Source of the DNA: an uncultured Gammaproteobacteria bacterium
GTDB taxonomy: Bacteria > Pseudomonadota > Gammaproteobacteria > Halothiobacillales > Halothiobacillaceae
Reading direction: 5' to 3'
NCBI GenBank assembly: GCA_938004235.1
Contig: CALKWL010000347.1
Coordinates: 1-9,883 of the forward strand
DNA: 9,883 bases
The notes beneath the pieces were generated by a model that was given only the letters and a program-made list of their open reading frames with translations, did not search any database and was not told the DNA's origin. Below, piece by piece: positions 1 through 7,434 of the stretch. Every line of letters begins with the position of its first letter. Position 1 is the stretch's first letter. Made by a program: the position numbers and the translations under genes.

Positions 1-45
1 CCACCGAGATCTACACTCTTTCCCTACACGACGCTCTTCCGATCT
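1..45 (+). other. Illumina P5-side sequencing adapter (artefact)
   Basis: These bases match the last 45 bases of the 58-base Illumina TruSeq universal (P5 side) adapter as I know it, ending in the diagnostic GCTCTTCCGATCT just before base 46. This is library-construction DNA, not genome. There is no index between the P5 part and the read-1 primer part, which fits a single-index design. Genomic sequence begins at 46, in the middle of mfd. Confidence 0.97.
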
Positions 46-3000
46 AGCCCAGCACTGCCCAAAAATCCGCGTGACCCACTGTATTGGCGACAACCCGCCG
101 GTTCAGCCACCAGTCTGCTCATTGCCGAAACCGCGCAACGCCACGACGGATTGCTGCTGCTCATCGCGCCCACCATGCAGGATGCTTATCGCCTAGAGGC
201 CGAATGTCGCTTTTTCATGGGTGCGAGCACGCTGCCGCTACTGGTGTTTCCCGACACCGAAACCCTGCCCTACGACCTGTTCTCGCCTCATCAGGACTTG
301 ATCGCGCAGCGCCTCGCCACGCTCGACCGCCTGCCCGAACTCAAGCGCGGCATCGTTATTGTCTCCGCCCCGGCCTTGCTAACGCGCCTTGCGCCGACTG
401 ACTATGTGCGCGGCCGCAGCATCCAGCTAAAAAAAGGCCAGCGCCTGGATGTCGAAACCTTCCGCAAACGCCTCAGCGATTCCGGCTACCGCAGCGTGAC
501 GCAAGTCATGGAGCACGGTGAATTCGCCATGCGCGGCGCGATTCTCGACCTGTTCCCCAGCGGCCAAACCCTGCCGGTGCGCGTGGATTTGTTCGACGAT
601 GAAATCGAAACCCTGCGCCTGTTCGACCCCGAAACCCAGCGCAGTCTGGAAAGCATCGACGCACTCAACCTACTCCCTGCGCGCGAATTTCCATTGGACG
701 ACGCGGGTATCCAGCACGCACGCAAGGCGTGGGGCAGCTACTTTGACAATGCCGGGCGCGATCTCTTGCGCCAACTGCAACAAGGTATGCCCTTCCCCGG
801 CATTGAATACTACCTGCCACTGTTCTTCGACGGCCTGGCCACGCTGTTCGACTACCTGCCCGCCAAAACCCTGTGCCTCAGCCTGACCGGCATCGACAAG
901 GCGGCGGACGACTTCCTGCGCGAAGCGCATGAGCGCTACGAACAACGCCGCCACGACCGCGAGCGGCCACTGCTGCCGCCAGAGATTCTTTTTCTCAGCC
1001 AGGAGCAACTCAACAGTCTGCTGTTTGAGCGCCCACACATTCGCATCATTGCGGATAGCGACCCCGCCTTCCCACAAGCCGCCCGCTTCCCGGTACAAGC
1101 GCTGCCTGACATGGCTTGGCAAGCCAAAGCTGATGACCCGGCACACGCCTTGCGCCACTTTATCGACCAACTCGGTGGCAAAACGCTGATTGCCGCCGAA
1201 TCCCCCGGTCGCCGCGAAGCCTTGGGCGATCTGCTGCGCCGCCATGATTTGCGCTTTGACACTGTGGAAAGCTGGAGCGAAGCCCTTGCCTCGGACAAAA
1301 CCCAGCTCCTCATCACCGCGCCGCTCGACGATGGCTTTTATCTCCCCTCCCCCCTCGCGGGGGAGGGGCTGGGGGAGAGGGGGAAGAGTGCTGGCTACGA
1401 AGCGCCTTCCGCACACACCCCATCACCCCCTCCCCAACCCTCCCCCGTCAAGGGGGAGGGAGCCAAACCCATCGCCATCATCAGCGAAGCCCAGCTCTTC
1501 GCCGAACGCGTTGCCCAGCGCAGCAAACGCGGCAAGCGCACGCGCGATGCCGAAAGCCTGATTCATAACCTCACCGAGTTGGAAATCGGCGCACCCGTGG
1601 TACACGAAGACCACGGCGTAGGGCGCTATCAAGGTTTAAGCGTGCTGGATGTCAGTGGATTCACCGAAGAATTTCTCACCCTCGAATACGCTGGCGGCGA
1701 CCGCATCTATGTCCCGGTCGCCAGCCTGCAACTCATCAGCCGCTATACCGGCGCCAACCCTGACAACGCCCCGTTGCACAAACTCGGCTCGGATGTGTGG
1801 GATCGAGCCAAGCGCAAAGCCATGGAGCAGACGCGGGATGTGGCTGCCGAATTGCTCGACCTGCACGCCCGCCGCGCCGCACGCAAGGGTCATGCCTTCC
1901 AGCTCGACCCCGCCGCCTACGCCCAGTTTGCCGAAGCCTTTCCGTTTGAAGAGACCCCCGACCAGCTTTCCGCCATCAGCGCCGTGATTAACGACATGAC
2001 CAGCGGCCAGCCGATGGATCGCGTGGTCTGCGGCGACGTCGGCTTTGGCAAAACCGAGGTCGCCATGCGCGCCGCCTTTGTGGCTGTGCAAGGCGGTCGC
2101 CAAGTCGCCGTGCTCGCCCCCACCACCCTGCTCGCCCAGCAGCATTTACGCAATTTCCGCGACCGTTTCGCCGACTTTGCCATCAAAATTGAAGGCATGT
2201 CGCGCTTCACCGGCGGCAAGGAAACCAAGCAGACGCTCAATGCGCTGGACGAAGGCCAAGTCGATATCGTTATCGGCACCCACAAGCTGATCTCGCCCGA
2301 CATCCGCTTCAAAAACCTCGGCCTGGTCATCATCGACGAAGAGCAACGCTTCGGCGTGCGCCACAAGGAACAGCTCAAAAACCTGCGCGCCGAAGTGGAT
2401 TTACTCACCATGACCGCCACGCCGATTCCGCGCACGCTCAATATGGCGCTTTCGGGTCTGCGCGAGCTTTCGATTATCGCCACCCCGCCGAAAGAGCGGC
2501 TGGCGATCAAGACCATGGTCACCATTTGGGATACGGCACTGATCCGCGAAGCCATCCTGCGCGAACTCAAGCGCGGCGGGCAGGTGTATTTCCTGCATAA
2601 CGAAGTGGACAGCATTGAGCGCATCACGCGCGAACTCTCCGAACTCATCCCCGAAGCGCGCATCCAGTTCGCCCACGGCCAGATGCCGGAAAAAGAACTG
2701 GAGCGCGTCACGGCGGACTTCTTCCACCAACGCTTCAACGTCCTGGTCAGCACCACGATTATTGAATCGGGCATCGACAATCCGAGTGCCAACACCATCC
2801 TCATCAACCGCGCCGACAAGCTCGGCCTGGCGCAGATGCACCAACTGCGCGGACGGGTTGGACGCTCGCATCATCGTGCCTATTGCTACCTCATCACCCC
2901 GCCCAAGGACAGCATGACTCCGGACGCGGTCAAGCGTCTGGAAGCGATTGAAAAACTGGAAGATTTGGGCGTCGGTTTCACCCTGGCCACGCATGATCTG

Positions 3001-3585
3001 GAAATCCGTGGCGCAGGCGAGCTTTTGGGTGAATCGCAAAGCGGCCAAATGCACGAAATCGGCTTCACCCTCTACATGGAACTGCTCGACCGCGCCGTCA
3101 AAGCCATCAAATCCGGCAAGCAACCCGAACTGATGCAGCCTTTGCGCCACGGCACCGAAGTGGACTTGCGTATCCCCGCCCTGCTGCCGAAAGACTACAT
3201 TGGCGACGTGCACACCCGTCTGATTCTCTACAAACGTATCGCCAGCCTCGCCAGCCAACGCGATTTGGACGAAATGCGCGTCGAACTGATCGACCGCTTC
3301 GGCCTGCTGCCGCAACCCGCGCAAAACCTCATGCGCCAAGCCGCACTACGCCTGCGCGCCCAGACGCTCGGCATCCGCAAACTCGAAGCCGGCCCGCAAG
3401 GTGGCCGCATCGTCTTCGACCCCAAACCACCGATTGACCCCATGTGCATCGTCAAACTGATGCAATCCGCACCCAAAACCTACCAGCTCGGCGGGCAGGA
3501 TACGTTGCGATTTACCGCGCCGATGGAGGAAACGGAAACGCGGTTTGAGTTTGTGGAACAATTGCTCGATAAACTAAATACTTAG
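46..3585 (+). CDS. mfd: Transcription-repair coupling factor Mfd (5' end missing)
   Basis: Mfd is a cytoplasmic ATP-dependent DNA translocase that removes RNA polymerase stalled at lesions and recruits UvrA for nucleotide excision repair. The frame is open from the adapter junction (base 46) to TAG at 3583-3585, about 1179 codons. E. coli Mfd has 1148 residues, and by comparison from memory only a handful of N-terminal residues are missing. Visible parts in order are: the UvrB-like N-terminal module (LPYDLFSPHQD near 268-300; VMEHGEFAMRGAILDLFP near 508-555); the RNA-polymerase-interacting domain beginning at PVVHEDHGVGRY (about 1594-1629); Walker A GDVGFGKT at 2032-2055; the Walker B box DEEQ at 2335-2346 (E. 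coli has DEEH); TATPIPRT at 2413-2436; LRGRVGRS at 2845-2868; and the C-terminal TRCF domain after about 3150. An internal TTG at 151 could be mistaken for the start, but conserved sequence (SLLIAETAQRHDG) continues upstream of it. A 41-codon Pro/Gly-rich insert at 1342-1464 is not shared with E. coli Mfd. Confidence 0.97.
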   Translation, partial: SPALPKNPRDPLYWRQPAGSATSLLIAETAQRHDGLLLLIAPTMQDAYRLEAECRFFMGASTLPLLVFPDTETLPYDLFSPHQDLIAQRLATLDRLPELKRGIVIVSAPALLTRLAPTDYVRGRSIQLKKGQRLDVETFRKRLSDSGYRSVTQVMEHGEFAMRGAILDLFPSGQTLPVRVDLFDDEIETLRLFDPETQRSLESIDALNLLPAREFPLDDAGIQHARKAWGSYFDNAGRDLLRQLQQGMPFPGIEYYLPLFFDGLATLFDYLPAKTLCLSLTGIDKAADDFLREAHERYEQRRHDRERPLLPPEILFLSQEQLNSLLFERPHIRIIADSDPAFPQAARFPVQALPDMAWQAKADDPAHALRHFIDQLGGKTLIAAESPGRREALGDLLRRHDLRFDTVESWSEALASDKTQLLITAPLDDGFYLPSPLAGEGLGERGKSAGYEAPSAHTPSPPPQPSPVKGEGAKPIAIISEAQLFAERVAQRSKRGKRTRDAESLIHNLTELEIGAPVVHEDHGVGRYQGLSVLDVSGFTEEFLTLEYAGGDRIYVPVASLQLISRYTGANPDNAPLHKLGSDVWDRAKRKAMEQTRDVAAELLDLHARRAARKGHAFQLDPAAYAQFAEAFPFEETPDQLSAISAVINDMTSGQPMDRVVCGDVGFGKTEVAMRAAFVAVQGGRQVAVLAPTTLLAQQHLRNFRDRFADFAIKIEGMSRFTGGKETKQTLNALDEGQVDIVIGTHKLISPDIRFKNLGLVIIDEEQRFGVRHKEQLKNLRAEVDLLTMTATPIPRTLNMALSGLRELSIIATPPKERLAIKTMVTIWDTALIREAILRELKRGGQVYFLHNEVDSIERITRELSELIPEARIQFAHGQMPEKELERVTADFFHQRFNVLVSTTIIESGIDNPSANTILINRADKLGLAQMHQLRGRVGRSHHRAYCYLITPPKDSMTPDAVKRLEAIEKLEDLGVGFTLATHDLEIRGAGELLGESQSGQMHEIGFTLYMELLDRAVKAIKSGKQPELMQPLRHGTEVDLRIPALLPKDYIGDVHTRLILYKRIASLASQRDLDEMRVELIDRFGLLPQPAQNLMRQAALRLRAQTLGIRKLEAGPQGGRIVFDPKPPIDPMCIVKLMQSAPKTYQLGGQDTLRFTAPMEETETRFEFVEQLLDKLNT
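1342..1464 (+). repeat. GC-rich palindromic element inserted in frame within mfd
   Basis: These 123 bases (41 codons) form two strong hairpins joined by a linker. The first pairs 1344-1353 with 1359-1368 (10 bp, loop CTCGC). The second pairs 1438-1446 with 1452-1460 (9 bp, loop GTCAA). The G-rich stretch at about 1366-1382 and the C-rich stretch at about 1426-1440 are also roughly complementary, so the whole unit can fold as one large cruciform. It translates as LPSPLAGEGLGERG, a linker, then PSPPPQPSPVKGEGA. I recall such SPLAGEG / PSPVKGEG peptides as the translation of a dispersed palindromic repeat in many proteobacterial genomes, comparable in behaviour to the Rickettsia palindromic elements found inside genes. 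Aligned with E. coli Mfd, the flanks GFY and KPIAIISEAQLFAERV join directly, so the element is an insertion in the linker before the RNA-polymerase-interacting domain. Confidence 0.85.
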
Positions 3586-3614
3586 AATATAGATTTTTTT
3601 CAGGGGAAATAAAA

Positions 3615-4628
3615 ATGGCATTTGATCTTTCAGACACTTTGGTTGTCGGAATTTCAGCAACCGCTTTATTCGATATGAGCGAAAGTGACTCTGTATTTCA
3701 AGAGAAATACAAGGGGGATCCACAGAGCGCAGTTTCTGAGTACAGAGCGTATATGCTTGATCGAGAAAACGACCCCCTCCCAGACGGAACGGGAATGCCA
3801 CTTGTAAAAGCACTTCTCGGGCTTAACAAGTTCCAAGATTCAAATGACAGAAGACCGCTTGTTGAAGTAGTCGTGATGTCAAGAAATAGCCCTGAGACAG
3901 GAGTGCGTGTATTCAATAACATTCGCGACCGCGGCCTAGCAATTTCACGACATGCCTTCACAGGCGGAGAGTCTGTTGTGGATTACCTAGAAGCATTTTA
4001 TGTAGATCTTTTTTTAACCACCAATACCGAAGACGCACAACGAGTAATTGATGGTAAAGCATGTGCTGCAGCTGTGCTAAAAAGGCCACCAGAGAACCAA
4101 ACATCGCTACCGGAAGATCAAGTACGCATCGCATTTGATGGAGATGCCGTAATTTTTGATGACAGTAGCGAACTTGTTTTCAAAACTAAAGGACTAGAGG
4201 ACTTTCATTCTAACGAGGACATTAAGCAAGACGAGCCAATGCCTGATGGCCCCTATGCTCAGCTACTACGGAAACTATCACACCTCCAAAAAAGACTTCC
4301 TGCAAGTGTCGAGTTTTCCCCAGTTCGAATGGCAATTATTACAGCACGCAATACCCCTGCTGAAATGCGAGTCATCAAGACATTAAGGCATTGGAACGTT
4401 TATGTGAACGAGATCTTTTTCTTGGGTGGTGTAGAAAAAAGCAAAGTAGTGAAAGCATTTAAAGCTCATATTTTTTTTGATGACCAAGATCTACACCTTG
4501 ACCCCGCAGCAAAATATACACCTTCTGGAAGAGTTCCTTACTTATCTGACTCCCTGCTCAATTACGTGGCAAAAAACCCAGAACCAGCCCAACAATCGAA
4601 GCCGCCTTTCCTTCCCCTTAAACGATGA
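3615..4628 (+). CDS. cN-I type 5'-nucleotidase
   Basis: This is a 337-residue predicted cytosolic 5'-nucleotidase of the cN-I family (Pfam 5_nucleotid, PF06189, recognised from memory), which releases phosphate from nucleoside 5'-monophosphates. Family landmarks are VVGISATALFDMSES (residues 10-24), VVVMSRNSPETGVRVFNNI (85-103), the HAD-like DGDAVIFDD (175-183, probable nucleophile Asp175 and acid/base Asp177), IITARNTPAEMRVIKTL (241-257) and HIFFDDQ (285-291). The length is about normal for bacterial members. There is no signal peptide. The start at 3615 follows a good ribosome binding site, AGGGGA at 3602-3607 with a 7-base gap. The gene lies 29 bases after mfd with no terminator between them, so read-through is possible; an AT-rich stretch at 3580-3594 could be a weak promoter of its own. 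The DNA is clearly more AT-rich than mfd: I counted 25 of 60 GC at 3661-3720 against 40 of 60 at 2041-2100. This hints at a separate origin. The substrate nucleotide cannot be told from the sequence. Confidence 0.88.
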   Translation: MAFDLSDTLVVGISATALFDMSESDSVFQEKYKGDPQSAVSEYRAYMLDRENDPLPDGTGMPLVKALLGLNKFQDSNDRRPLVEVVVMSRNSPETGVRVFNNIRDRGLAISRHAFTGGESVVDYLEAFYVDLFLTTNTEDAQRVIDGKACAAAVLKRPPENQTSLPEDQVRIAFDGDAVIFDDSSELVFKTKGLEDFHSNEDIKQDEPMPDGPYAQLLRKLSHLQKRLPASVEFSPVRMAIITARNTPAEMRVIKTLRHWNVYVNEIFFLGGVEKSKVVKAFKAHIFFDDQDLHLDPAAKYTPSGRVPYLSDSLLNYVAKNPEPAQQSKPPFLPLKR

Positions 4629-4681
4629 AAACCCACACTTGAAAATTTTCCATCCCACTGATTTGAATAAATAACTTCTAA

Positions 4682-4825
4682 ATGGCTACGTCGCCCTACC
4701 CCAATCCCGCCGGCCAGATCCGCCGCATCGGCGCCCTGCTTTACGACTGGCTGCTGATTATCACCATCTGGTTAATGCTCCGCTCTGGCAAGGTATCGCG
4801 CATCGGCTGTAAGTTTTACGCTTGA
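4682..4825 (+). pseudogene. Truncated 5' fragment of an RDD-family membrane protein gene
   Basis: An ATG at 4682 opens a 47-codon frame ending in TGA at 4823-4825. Its first 30 or so residues match the N-terminus of the intact RDD protein encoded at 8156: AGQIRRIGALLYDWLLIITIW here against AGLIRRIGALLYDWLLIIAIW there. At DNA level 4707-4773 aligns with 8181-8247 with only two mismatches (4716 and 4763), including 46 identical bases in a row. The ATGs fall at the same offset (3474 bases), but the first nine codons are poorly conserved. After 4773 the similarity stops and the frame runs into unrelated sequence. The rest of the protein, including its later membrane segments, is absent. I read it as a gene remnant rather than a functional small protein, although expression of a 47-residue peptide cannot be excluded. 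No clear ribosome binding site precedes it. Confidence 0.8.
4707..4773 (+). repeat. Direct repeat, copy 1 (5' part of RDD gene)
   Basis: A 67-base stretch repeated in the same orientation at 8181-8247 with two differences. Third codon positions are conserved too, so this is recent shared DNA and not merely conserved protein. The two copies bracket the TetR-regulated cassette. Confidence 0.9.
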
Positions 4826-4864
4826 AGTGCAAGCACAATCAACTCCTCAGCCACAAAAGGAACT

Positions 4865-5446
4865 CTACCTCTTCTGCCCCTCATCTGGCTTCATTCCAAC
4901 TCGCAATGCCTCCTGCATATCGCTTGGCAGAGACTCCACACCCTTGATTACGAAACCACCTCCATTGAACCAATTGACGCTGAACTGACGCATTGGGCTT
5001 AACTCAGGCTGTGAATACTCCGTAATATTCAAAACCACCTCTGTTCCACCCTCGATTATTCCATCGGTGGAAAACAGCATGACAATGGGGCCTATTTCTC
5101 GCACCGTAATGGCAATGACCTTATCGAACCTGTCATGTGAGCCTTTTAATGGCTCCAAATCTTTAAGGCTCATGCGCCGTAATTCCGCGTGAGCAAAGCA
5201 GCCGGAGTGAACAAGAAACTGCCGCAGACCGGTTTCAGCAGCAAATTCGCGCTCGGCAATATCCTTCTGATTCTGCCGCCACTGTGTATCCCATAGCACA
5301 AGAGCACTTGATGTCCGTTCGCAAACCGGCTTCTGCGGCGACGGATTAAGCGTGGCCACCGTGGTGGAGCACCCTGCCAAGAGTAAGCTCGCGCTTGCCG
5401 CAAATAAAATAATGGGCGAGAAATGCAATCTTTTAAGGGTTTTCAT
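4865..5446 (-). CDS. Predicted outer-membrane lipoprotein of unknown function
   Basis: A 193-residue protein I do not recognise. The N-terminus is a clear lipoprotein signal: basic MKTLKR, a hydrophobic stretch (IILFAASASLLL) and the lipobox LLAGC with the acylated Cys at residue 26. Ser at position +2, rather than Asp, predicts sorting to the outer membrane in a Gram-negative cell. The mature part has Cys42 and Cys83, which could form a disulfide in the periplasm, then a probable beta-rich region (VIAITVREIGPIVMLF, TEVVLNITEY). It is the last gene of the three-gene minus-strand operon. Its ATG overlaps the stop of the hydrolase gene by 4 bases (5443-5446, ATGA), with AGG 7 bases upstream of the start, so translation is probably coupled. 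It may assist or anchor near the hydrolase lipoprotein, but that is inference from position only. I see no convincing terminator downstream. Confidence 0.8.
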   Translation of the reverse strand: MKTLKRLHFSPIILFAASASLLLAGCSTTVATLNPSPQKPVCERTSSALVLWDTQWRQNQKDIAEREFAAETGLRQFLVHSGCFAHAELRRMSLKDLEPLKGSHDRFDKVIAITVREIGPIVMLFSTDGIIEGGTEVVLNITEYSQPELSPMRQFSVNWFNGGGFVIKGVESLPSDMQEALRVGMKPDEGQKR

Positions 5447-6288
5447 GGCTGAACCTGAGCTTGTTTTTCAGTCGATTGCTTCTTGAGCATCGACAGGACA
5501 TCTTGAACCGCCGCGATCACCGCCTGCGGATTTTCGAGGGGTATGGCATGGCCGCTATCCACCCAAACCTGTTTTGCCCCCGGATGTAATCGCGCAATAT
5601 CGACACGCTTGCTATTGGCGTGTCTAGCCATCTCCGAGTCATCTTGCATAGGCTTTTGCGCGCTAAGGACAATGACGGGTTTTCCTGTGAACACGGGTAA
5701 AGCCAGCATCTCGGATCCTGTGACAGGAATGGCTTCCAACTCCTTGAGTGCGACCTCGGAGAGCGATGCCTCAAGTAATACATTGAACCAACCTGGCCAG
5801 TTATCTTTCGACCCGGCCCCTTTCAATTGTTCCGGATGCGTTGAATCGACCAGAACCAGACCCGCGACCTCGCTTGGATAACGCCTGGCGTAAAGCTGCA
5901 TATACAGTCCCCCCAGGGAGTGCCCAACCAGCACATAAGGGGGTGCGACTCCCTTGGCGTGCAGTAACGTTCTCAACTCCCGGATGACCGTCTCGCCATC
6001 ACGTGGCGTTGAGACCTCGGCACTCGCCCCAATGCCTGGCCTGTTGTAGGCGAATACCTGCGTCTCCTTGGAGATTACGGGCAACACCTGCGCCCACCAC
6101 TCAAGTCGACCGTCCAAGCCATTTTCAAACACGACCGTAGGTGAACCGCGGCCTGTCACCACATGCTCCACGCTTTTATCAGCAATCACCGACGTGGTGA
6201 CACCGCTGACTGATGCACAACCTGCAAACAACATACATAAGAAGGCCGCAGCACTTGACCTTAACGGGTGTAGTAGGACTTTCTTCAT
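5443..6288 (-). CDS. Alpha/beta-hydrolase lipoprotein
   Basis: A 281-residue predicted serine hydrolase of the alpha/beta-hydrolase fold, exported and lipid-anchored. The signal peptide ends in the lipobox LFAGC with the acylated Cys at residue 24; Ala at +2 favours the outer membrane. Fold landmarks are the oxyanion-strand region VVFENGLDGRLEWW (52-65), YNRPGIGAS (81-89), the nucleophile elbow GHSLGG with Ser124, LVLVDSTHP (144-152) and the catalytic-His region VDSGHAIPLENP with His247. The catalytic acid is uncertain: Asp148 or Asp216/217 are candidates. The substrate cannot be deduced; esterase or lipase-like activity on a small molecule is most likely. It starts at 6288, supported by GAGG 7 bases upstream (6296-6299) and by a 4-base ATGA overlap with the preceding oxidoreductase gene (6285-6288). 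The following lipoprotein gene also overlaps by 4 bases, so the three genes are almost certainly one transcript. Confidence 0.9.
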   Translation of the reverse strand: MKKVLLHPLRSSAAAFLCMLFAGCASVSGVTTSVIADKSVEHVVTGRGSPTVVFENGLDGRLEWWAQVLPVISKETQVFAYNRPGIGASAEVSTPRDGETVIRELRTLLHAKGVAPPYVLVGHSLGGLYMQLYARRYPSEVAGLVLVDSTHPEQLKGAGSKDNWPGWFNVLLEASLSEVALKELEAIPVTGSEMLALPVFTGKPVIVLSAQKPMQDDSEMARHANSKRVDIARLHPGAKQVWVDSGHAIPLENPQAVIAAVQDVLSMLKKQSTEKQAQVQP

Positions 6289-7265
6289 GGTGATACCTCA
6301 ATCACAGTCGCGCCTTGCGAGTGCCCGCTGGCAACATGGGCATAGGCTTGGGCAACACTGGAGAAGTCGTACCGACGCTCGACCAGGGGACGCAACAGGC
6401 CGTCATCGAGCATGCGCGCCAGGTGTTCGAGATCAGCGCGATTGGGTTCGGCAAACATGGATCTGAAACTCAATCTTGATAAGGCATCCGCGATAGCGAG
6501 CTTGAGCAACCACACCACAGGGCCAACCCAATCCCTACCCTGCGGGATGGCTGCTGCAACGAATCGCCCCTTGGGTTTCAGGGCGCGCTGGTTGTCCCTG
6601 AGAGTGCGGTTGGCGACCAGATCGAAGAGCACGTCGTACTGATTTCCAAGGCGGGTATAGTCATGTTGCGTGTAATCGACGATCTCATCCGCGCCCAGTG
6701 TGCGAAGAAGCTCTGCATGGTGCGTGCTGCATACTGCCGTAACGCGTGCGCCCAGTGCTTTGGCGATCTGCACCGCAAGCGTACCAACACTTCCCGAAGC
6801 CCCATTGATGAGCACACATTCACCGGCTTGCAGTCGCCCCACATCACGGAGCCCTTGCAGCGCGGTGACGCCGGATAGTGCAAGCGCGGCGGCTTCCGCG
6901 TGGGACGCATAGGCAGGCTTCTGCGCGAGCCGCGCGTGGTCACATGCCACAAACTCGGCGAACGCACCGGAGGAAACCTCGCCATAGACTGAATCCCCGA
7001 CGCGATGCGCGCTTACACCCTGTCCGACGTCCACGATGACACCTGAAAAGCTCTGCCCCGGTATGGCGTGCAATGGACGGAACAGACCGTAGCCGCCAAG
7101 ACGCAGAAGGTAGGGCTTTCCAGCCAAAAGATAGGTGTCACCCCGACATACCGCTGCCGCGCAGACCCGTACCAAAACCTCATGGTCCCGAATCGAGGGT
7201 CGGGAGACTTGGGCTACCTTAAGCTGGTTCGGCGTTCCGTAAGCGTCGGTGACAACGGCACGCAT
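6285..7265 (-). CDS. NAD(P)-dependent MDR-family oxidoreductase
   Basis: A 326-residue zinc-independent medium-chain dehydrogenase/reductase, close to the proteins annotated as NAD(P)-dependent alcohol dehydrogenase or quinone-oxidoreductase-like. Counting from the Met at 7265, the GroES-like catalytic domain spans roughly residues 1-125 (MRAVVTDAYGTP; HEVLVRVCAAAVCRGD; HAIPGQSFSGVIVDVG). The Rossmann domain carries the nucleotide-binding NGASGSVG at 154-161, followed by AVCSTHHAELLRTLGADEIVDY. The Cys/His cluster of zinc alcohol dehydrogenases is missing, as expected for this branch. The reaction is probably NAD(P)H-dependent reduction of a carbonyl or activated double bond; the substrate is unknown. 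The frame stays open to 7520, but that ATG lies upstream of the promoter I place at 7435-7463. I chose 7265 because family members normally begin at this MRAVV-like segment. Starts at 7346 or 7358 (27 or 31 extra residues) and 7397 remain possible, and none has a strong ribosome binding site. It is the first gene of the operon. Confidence 0.88.
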   Translation of the reverse strand: MRAVVTDAYGTPNQLKVAQVSRPSIRDHEVLVRVCAAAVCRGDTYLLAGKPYLLRLGGYGLFRPLHAIPGQSFSGVIVDVGQGVSAHRVGDSVYGEVSSGAFAEFVACDHARLAQKPAYASHAEAAALALSGVTALQGLRDVGRLQAGECVLINGASGSVGTLAVQIAKALGARVTAVCSTHHAELLRTLGADEIVDYTQHDYTRLGNQYDVLFDLVANRTLRDNQRALKPKGRFVAAAIPQGRDWVGPVVWLLKLAIADALSRLSFRSMFAEPNRADLEHLARMLDDGLLRPLVERRYDFSSVAQAYAHVASGHSQGATVIEVSP

Positions 7266-7411
7266 CGTTTCTCGTGGGACAAACCCACGCCCCCCCGGAC
7301 GATCTGCCAAACTCTCAGCCAAACTCTTAGAGATAGAAGACTTCATGTTCTGATGCATCAACGTACAATCGCTCCCGCTTAATCGAAACAAACCCATCCA
7401 ACCAACCCCAT

Positions 7412-7426
7412 ACTTACATCGTAAGT
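7412..7426. promoter_or_regulatory. Palindromic operator, downstream copy
   Basis: ACTTACATCGTAAGT is a perfect palindrome with 6-bp arms and a 3-base centre. It lies just downstream of the expected transcription start of the minus-strand operon. Its core CTTAC-N3-GTAAG recurs at 7443-7455. Its size, symmetry and position next to a divergent tetR gene make it a likely binding site for that TetR protein. Confidence 0.75.
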
Positions 7427-7434
7427 TCAGGGCA

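Noticed and set aside
1342..1464. mfd as a pseudogene or the double hairpin as a terminator
   Set aside because: The insert keeps the frame, all motor motifs downstream are intact, and there is no U-tract or stop codon.
486..3339. Long minus-strand open frames opposite mfd (for example 670-1416, 1917-2819, 2401-3339)
   Set aside because: They lie wholly opposite a clearly conserved gene in GC-rich DNA, show no recognisable domains, and have compositions typical of antisense shadows.
4477..4674. A 65-codon plus-strand frame overlapping the end of the nucleotidase gene
   Set aside because: It is mostly inside the nucleotidase gene in another frame and shows no family features or ribosome binding site.
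4826..4864. Possible terminator or extra gene between the RDD fragment and the lipoprotein gene
   Set aside because: Only a 4-bp GTGC/GCAC hairpin without a T-run is visible and no coding frame of note.
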